Assembly: GCF_000801105.2 (NCBI RefSeq)
Contig: NC_079518.1
Location: 15,356,800-15,420,799 of the forward strand
Source of the DNA: Raphanus sativus
Lineage: Eukaryota; Streptophyta; Magnoliopsida; Brassicales; Brassicaceae
Direction: 5' to 3'
DNA length: 64,000 nucleotides
Positions 62,762 through 64,000 of this stretch are shown in pieces. Both the position numbers and the translations under genes were made by a program. The notes beneath the pieces are model-generated. The model saw only the letters and a list, made by a program, of their open reading frames with translations, searched no databases and was not told the origin of the DNA. Position 1 is the stretch's first letter, and the number at the start of each line of letters is the position of its first letter.

Positions 62762-63614
62762 AACACTTTGACCATTGGGTTAAATATCTGAAGTCCAGCT
62801 AAATAGCTCCCTGATTTTGCTTTTGTTTACTGTGTGCATAAGTAACATGTGGTGCAGGAAATGTGAAAAAAGAAAGAAAAGAATGTATCAAGCTCTATTG
62901 GTTTGTCTCATTGTAACTATAATTTTAACAGATAATAAAAGAGAGCTTCCCTTTGTGGGCATATTGTTTTTACTGTTAGCTGTGTTCTATTCTTTCAGGT
63001 CTGGAGTTGGAAGATGTTGAGCAGACAGACATTGGCTTAAAATCGAGTTAGACTCTAAAGCTGCTCCAGGTTCAGGCCACACAATAGCAGAGAGCGAGTA
63101 CGAGCCTTCATTACAGGCGCTAGGTTGCCGGTTCAGGTACCAACTCCTATTTCCTCAACCGTTGAACATACAGTTCCAAGTAAGGGAGCACCGAATCAAA
63201 ATCTAGTTCAGTCGTCCTGAAGTCAAGACCAAAAGCAGGTCCTTGACTCGAACCAGCTTTGCTTAGAGGGGAACGCGTCCAGATCGTAAAAAAAAATTCA
63301 GACTTTTGAGATAGGTATTGGCTCAGCCGAGAGATGTTTTGAGATTGCTTGGGGTTGAACTTTGAAGTAAAAGAAGGTCGAGATTTGATAGAAGATAAAG
63401 GCTATGAACTTTTCTGGGTTGTTGCCGGAAGCTTTTACTATGAACTGTTCGGTAAAACGCACATCAAACATGTAACTATCTTCACTTAATTAAGGAGAAT
63501 GCCTATGTTGATACACACAATTGAAAGGCACACTAACATATATACAACGCATGAGACTGTCTACTGGATAACTAAGAAGTAAGTTGGGTCTCATGAGAAG
63601 AAGGGTTTCTAAAA
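62762..63614. other. SGR2 downstream region with coding-like stretch
   Basis: The first part should be the SGR2 3' UTR. An open frame at 62817-63020 (MWCRKCEKRKKRMYQ, then hydrophobic) and a frame from about 63047 to 63210 containing GHTIAESEYEPSLQALGCRF look partly coding, but no family was recognised and stops break them. They may be remains of another gene. Confidence 0.3.
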
Positions 63615-64000
63615 TCAAATAGAGATTAAACTCTGGAAATAACAAACAAGAAATCCCATGGAGGATTCAGCTGTGAAAGTAAAATCGTCTAGGTCGGTTT
63701 CGGGGTCATGTATCAACAGATATTGACTTTTTACACGGTCATAAAACAGCAAATTCTTCTTCACCATCCTCTCCTTCACCTCCTTCACCTTCTTCTTCTT
63801 CTTCTTCTTCCTCTTATTCTTCATCCCATCCAAAACTGCTAGTGGATGGAAGGCGCATAGTGTTGGACAATCATATAAAACTGTAGTCATAACCAGATCG
63901 ATGGAGAAAATTTTGTCCCATGTCTTGTTGCCTGAATTGAAGGACCATATCACTCGGTCGGAATACTGCATCTGCGATACGCACAAACGGTTGTCGAGGT
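63615..64000 (-). CDS. F-box-associated-domain protein, 3' part only
   Basis: The frame is open at the window edge and ends at a TGA (63615-63617), giving about 128 C-terminal residues. Blocks such as DNRLCVSQMQYSDRVIWSF, FDRVKSQ-like YDRVKSQYLLIHDPETD and the final SSMGFLVCYFQSL resemble the C-terminal associated domain of large Brassicaceae F-box families. An F-box itself would lie beyond base 64000. The middle carries a Lys run (KNKRKKKKKKKVKE) encoded by CTT/CTC repeats on the plus strand, absent from most relatives. The initiator codon is outside the window. Identity at family level is likely; the exact orthologue is unknown. Confidence 0.6.
   Translation of the reverse strand, partial: LDNRLCVSQMQYSDRVIWSFNSGNKTWDKIFSIDLVMTTVLYDCPTLCAFHPLAVLDGMKNKRKKKKKKKVKEVKERMVKKNLLFYDRVKSQYLLIHDPETDLDDFTFTAESSMGFLVCYFQSLISI
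63789..63826. repeat. (CTT)n microsatellite within the F-box-type gene
   Basis: About ten CTT or near-CTT triplets code for the Lys run of the F-box-type protein on the minus strand. Its triplet length keeps the frame open. Confidence 0.8.

Overview
The window is nuclear DNA from a flowering plant of the mustard family, most likely Brassica or a close relative such as Raphanus. Split genes with GT/AG introns, an AT-rich background and layered plant transposons show a plant nuclear genome. The family assignment rests on recognising eight genes whose order matches, from memory, Arabidopsis thaliana chromosome 1 from about At1g31260 to At1g31480: ZIP10, PsaF, RUB1, KUF1, RECQL2, a PPR gene, SH3P1 and SGR2. 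Several Arabidopsis genes of that interval (for example AGO2/AGO3, LBD4 and FEI1) are not seen. This fits gene loss after the Brassica genome triplication. No database search was possible.

Layout. 1-1.6 kb: a broken PIF/Harbinger transposase. 3.1-10.1 kb (minus): ZIP10, whose first intron is about 5.6 kb and holds several small transposons; a tRNA-derived SINE lies just upstream. 10.5-16.9 kb: AT-rich DNA, an unidentified exon-like relic and a nest of transposons around a LINE fragment. 17.1-17.9 kb (plus): PsaF. 18.7-19.4 kb (minus): RUB1. 20.6-21.7 kb: a MITE split by a LINE-like insertion. 22.5-23.6 kb (minus): KUF1. 23.6-42.9 kb: a gene-free, transposon-dominated stretch. It holds a diverged 545-bp tandem duplication, a hAT pseudogene, a fold-back MITE with two later insertions, Helitron-like ends, two LINE pseudogenes, a 100-N assembly gap and a short tandem array. 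43.0-47.1 kb (plus): RECQL2, 20 exons. 47.9-49.6 kb (minus): a PPR gene. 50.0-50.5 kb (minus): a Copia remnant. 50.9-53.0 kb (minus): SH3P1, nine exons. 53.1-57.9 kb: repeats, including a hAT element with a perfect 8-bp target duplication. 57.9-62.8 kb (plus): SGR2, 21 exons. 63.6-64.0 kb (minus): the 3' part of an F-box-type gene running off the window.

The host genes are not an operon and do not form one pathway. They are neighbouring housekeeping or signalling genes: metal uptake, photosystem I, ubiquitin-like modification, karrikin signalling, DNA repair, organelle RNA processing, membrane trafficking and gravitropism. I found no previously undescribed multi-gene system. The most informative novelties are structural: nested transposon insertions that can be ordered in time, possible LINE derivatives lacking coding sequence, transposons close to ZIP10, RECQL2 and SGR2, and a changed C-terminus in SGR2.
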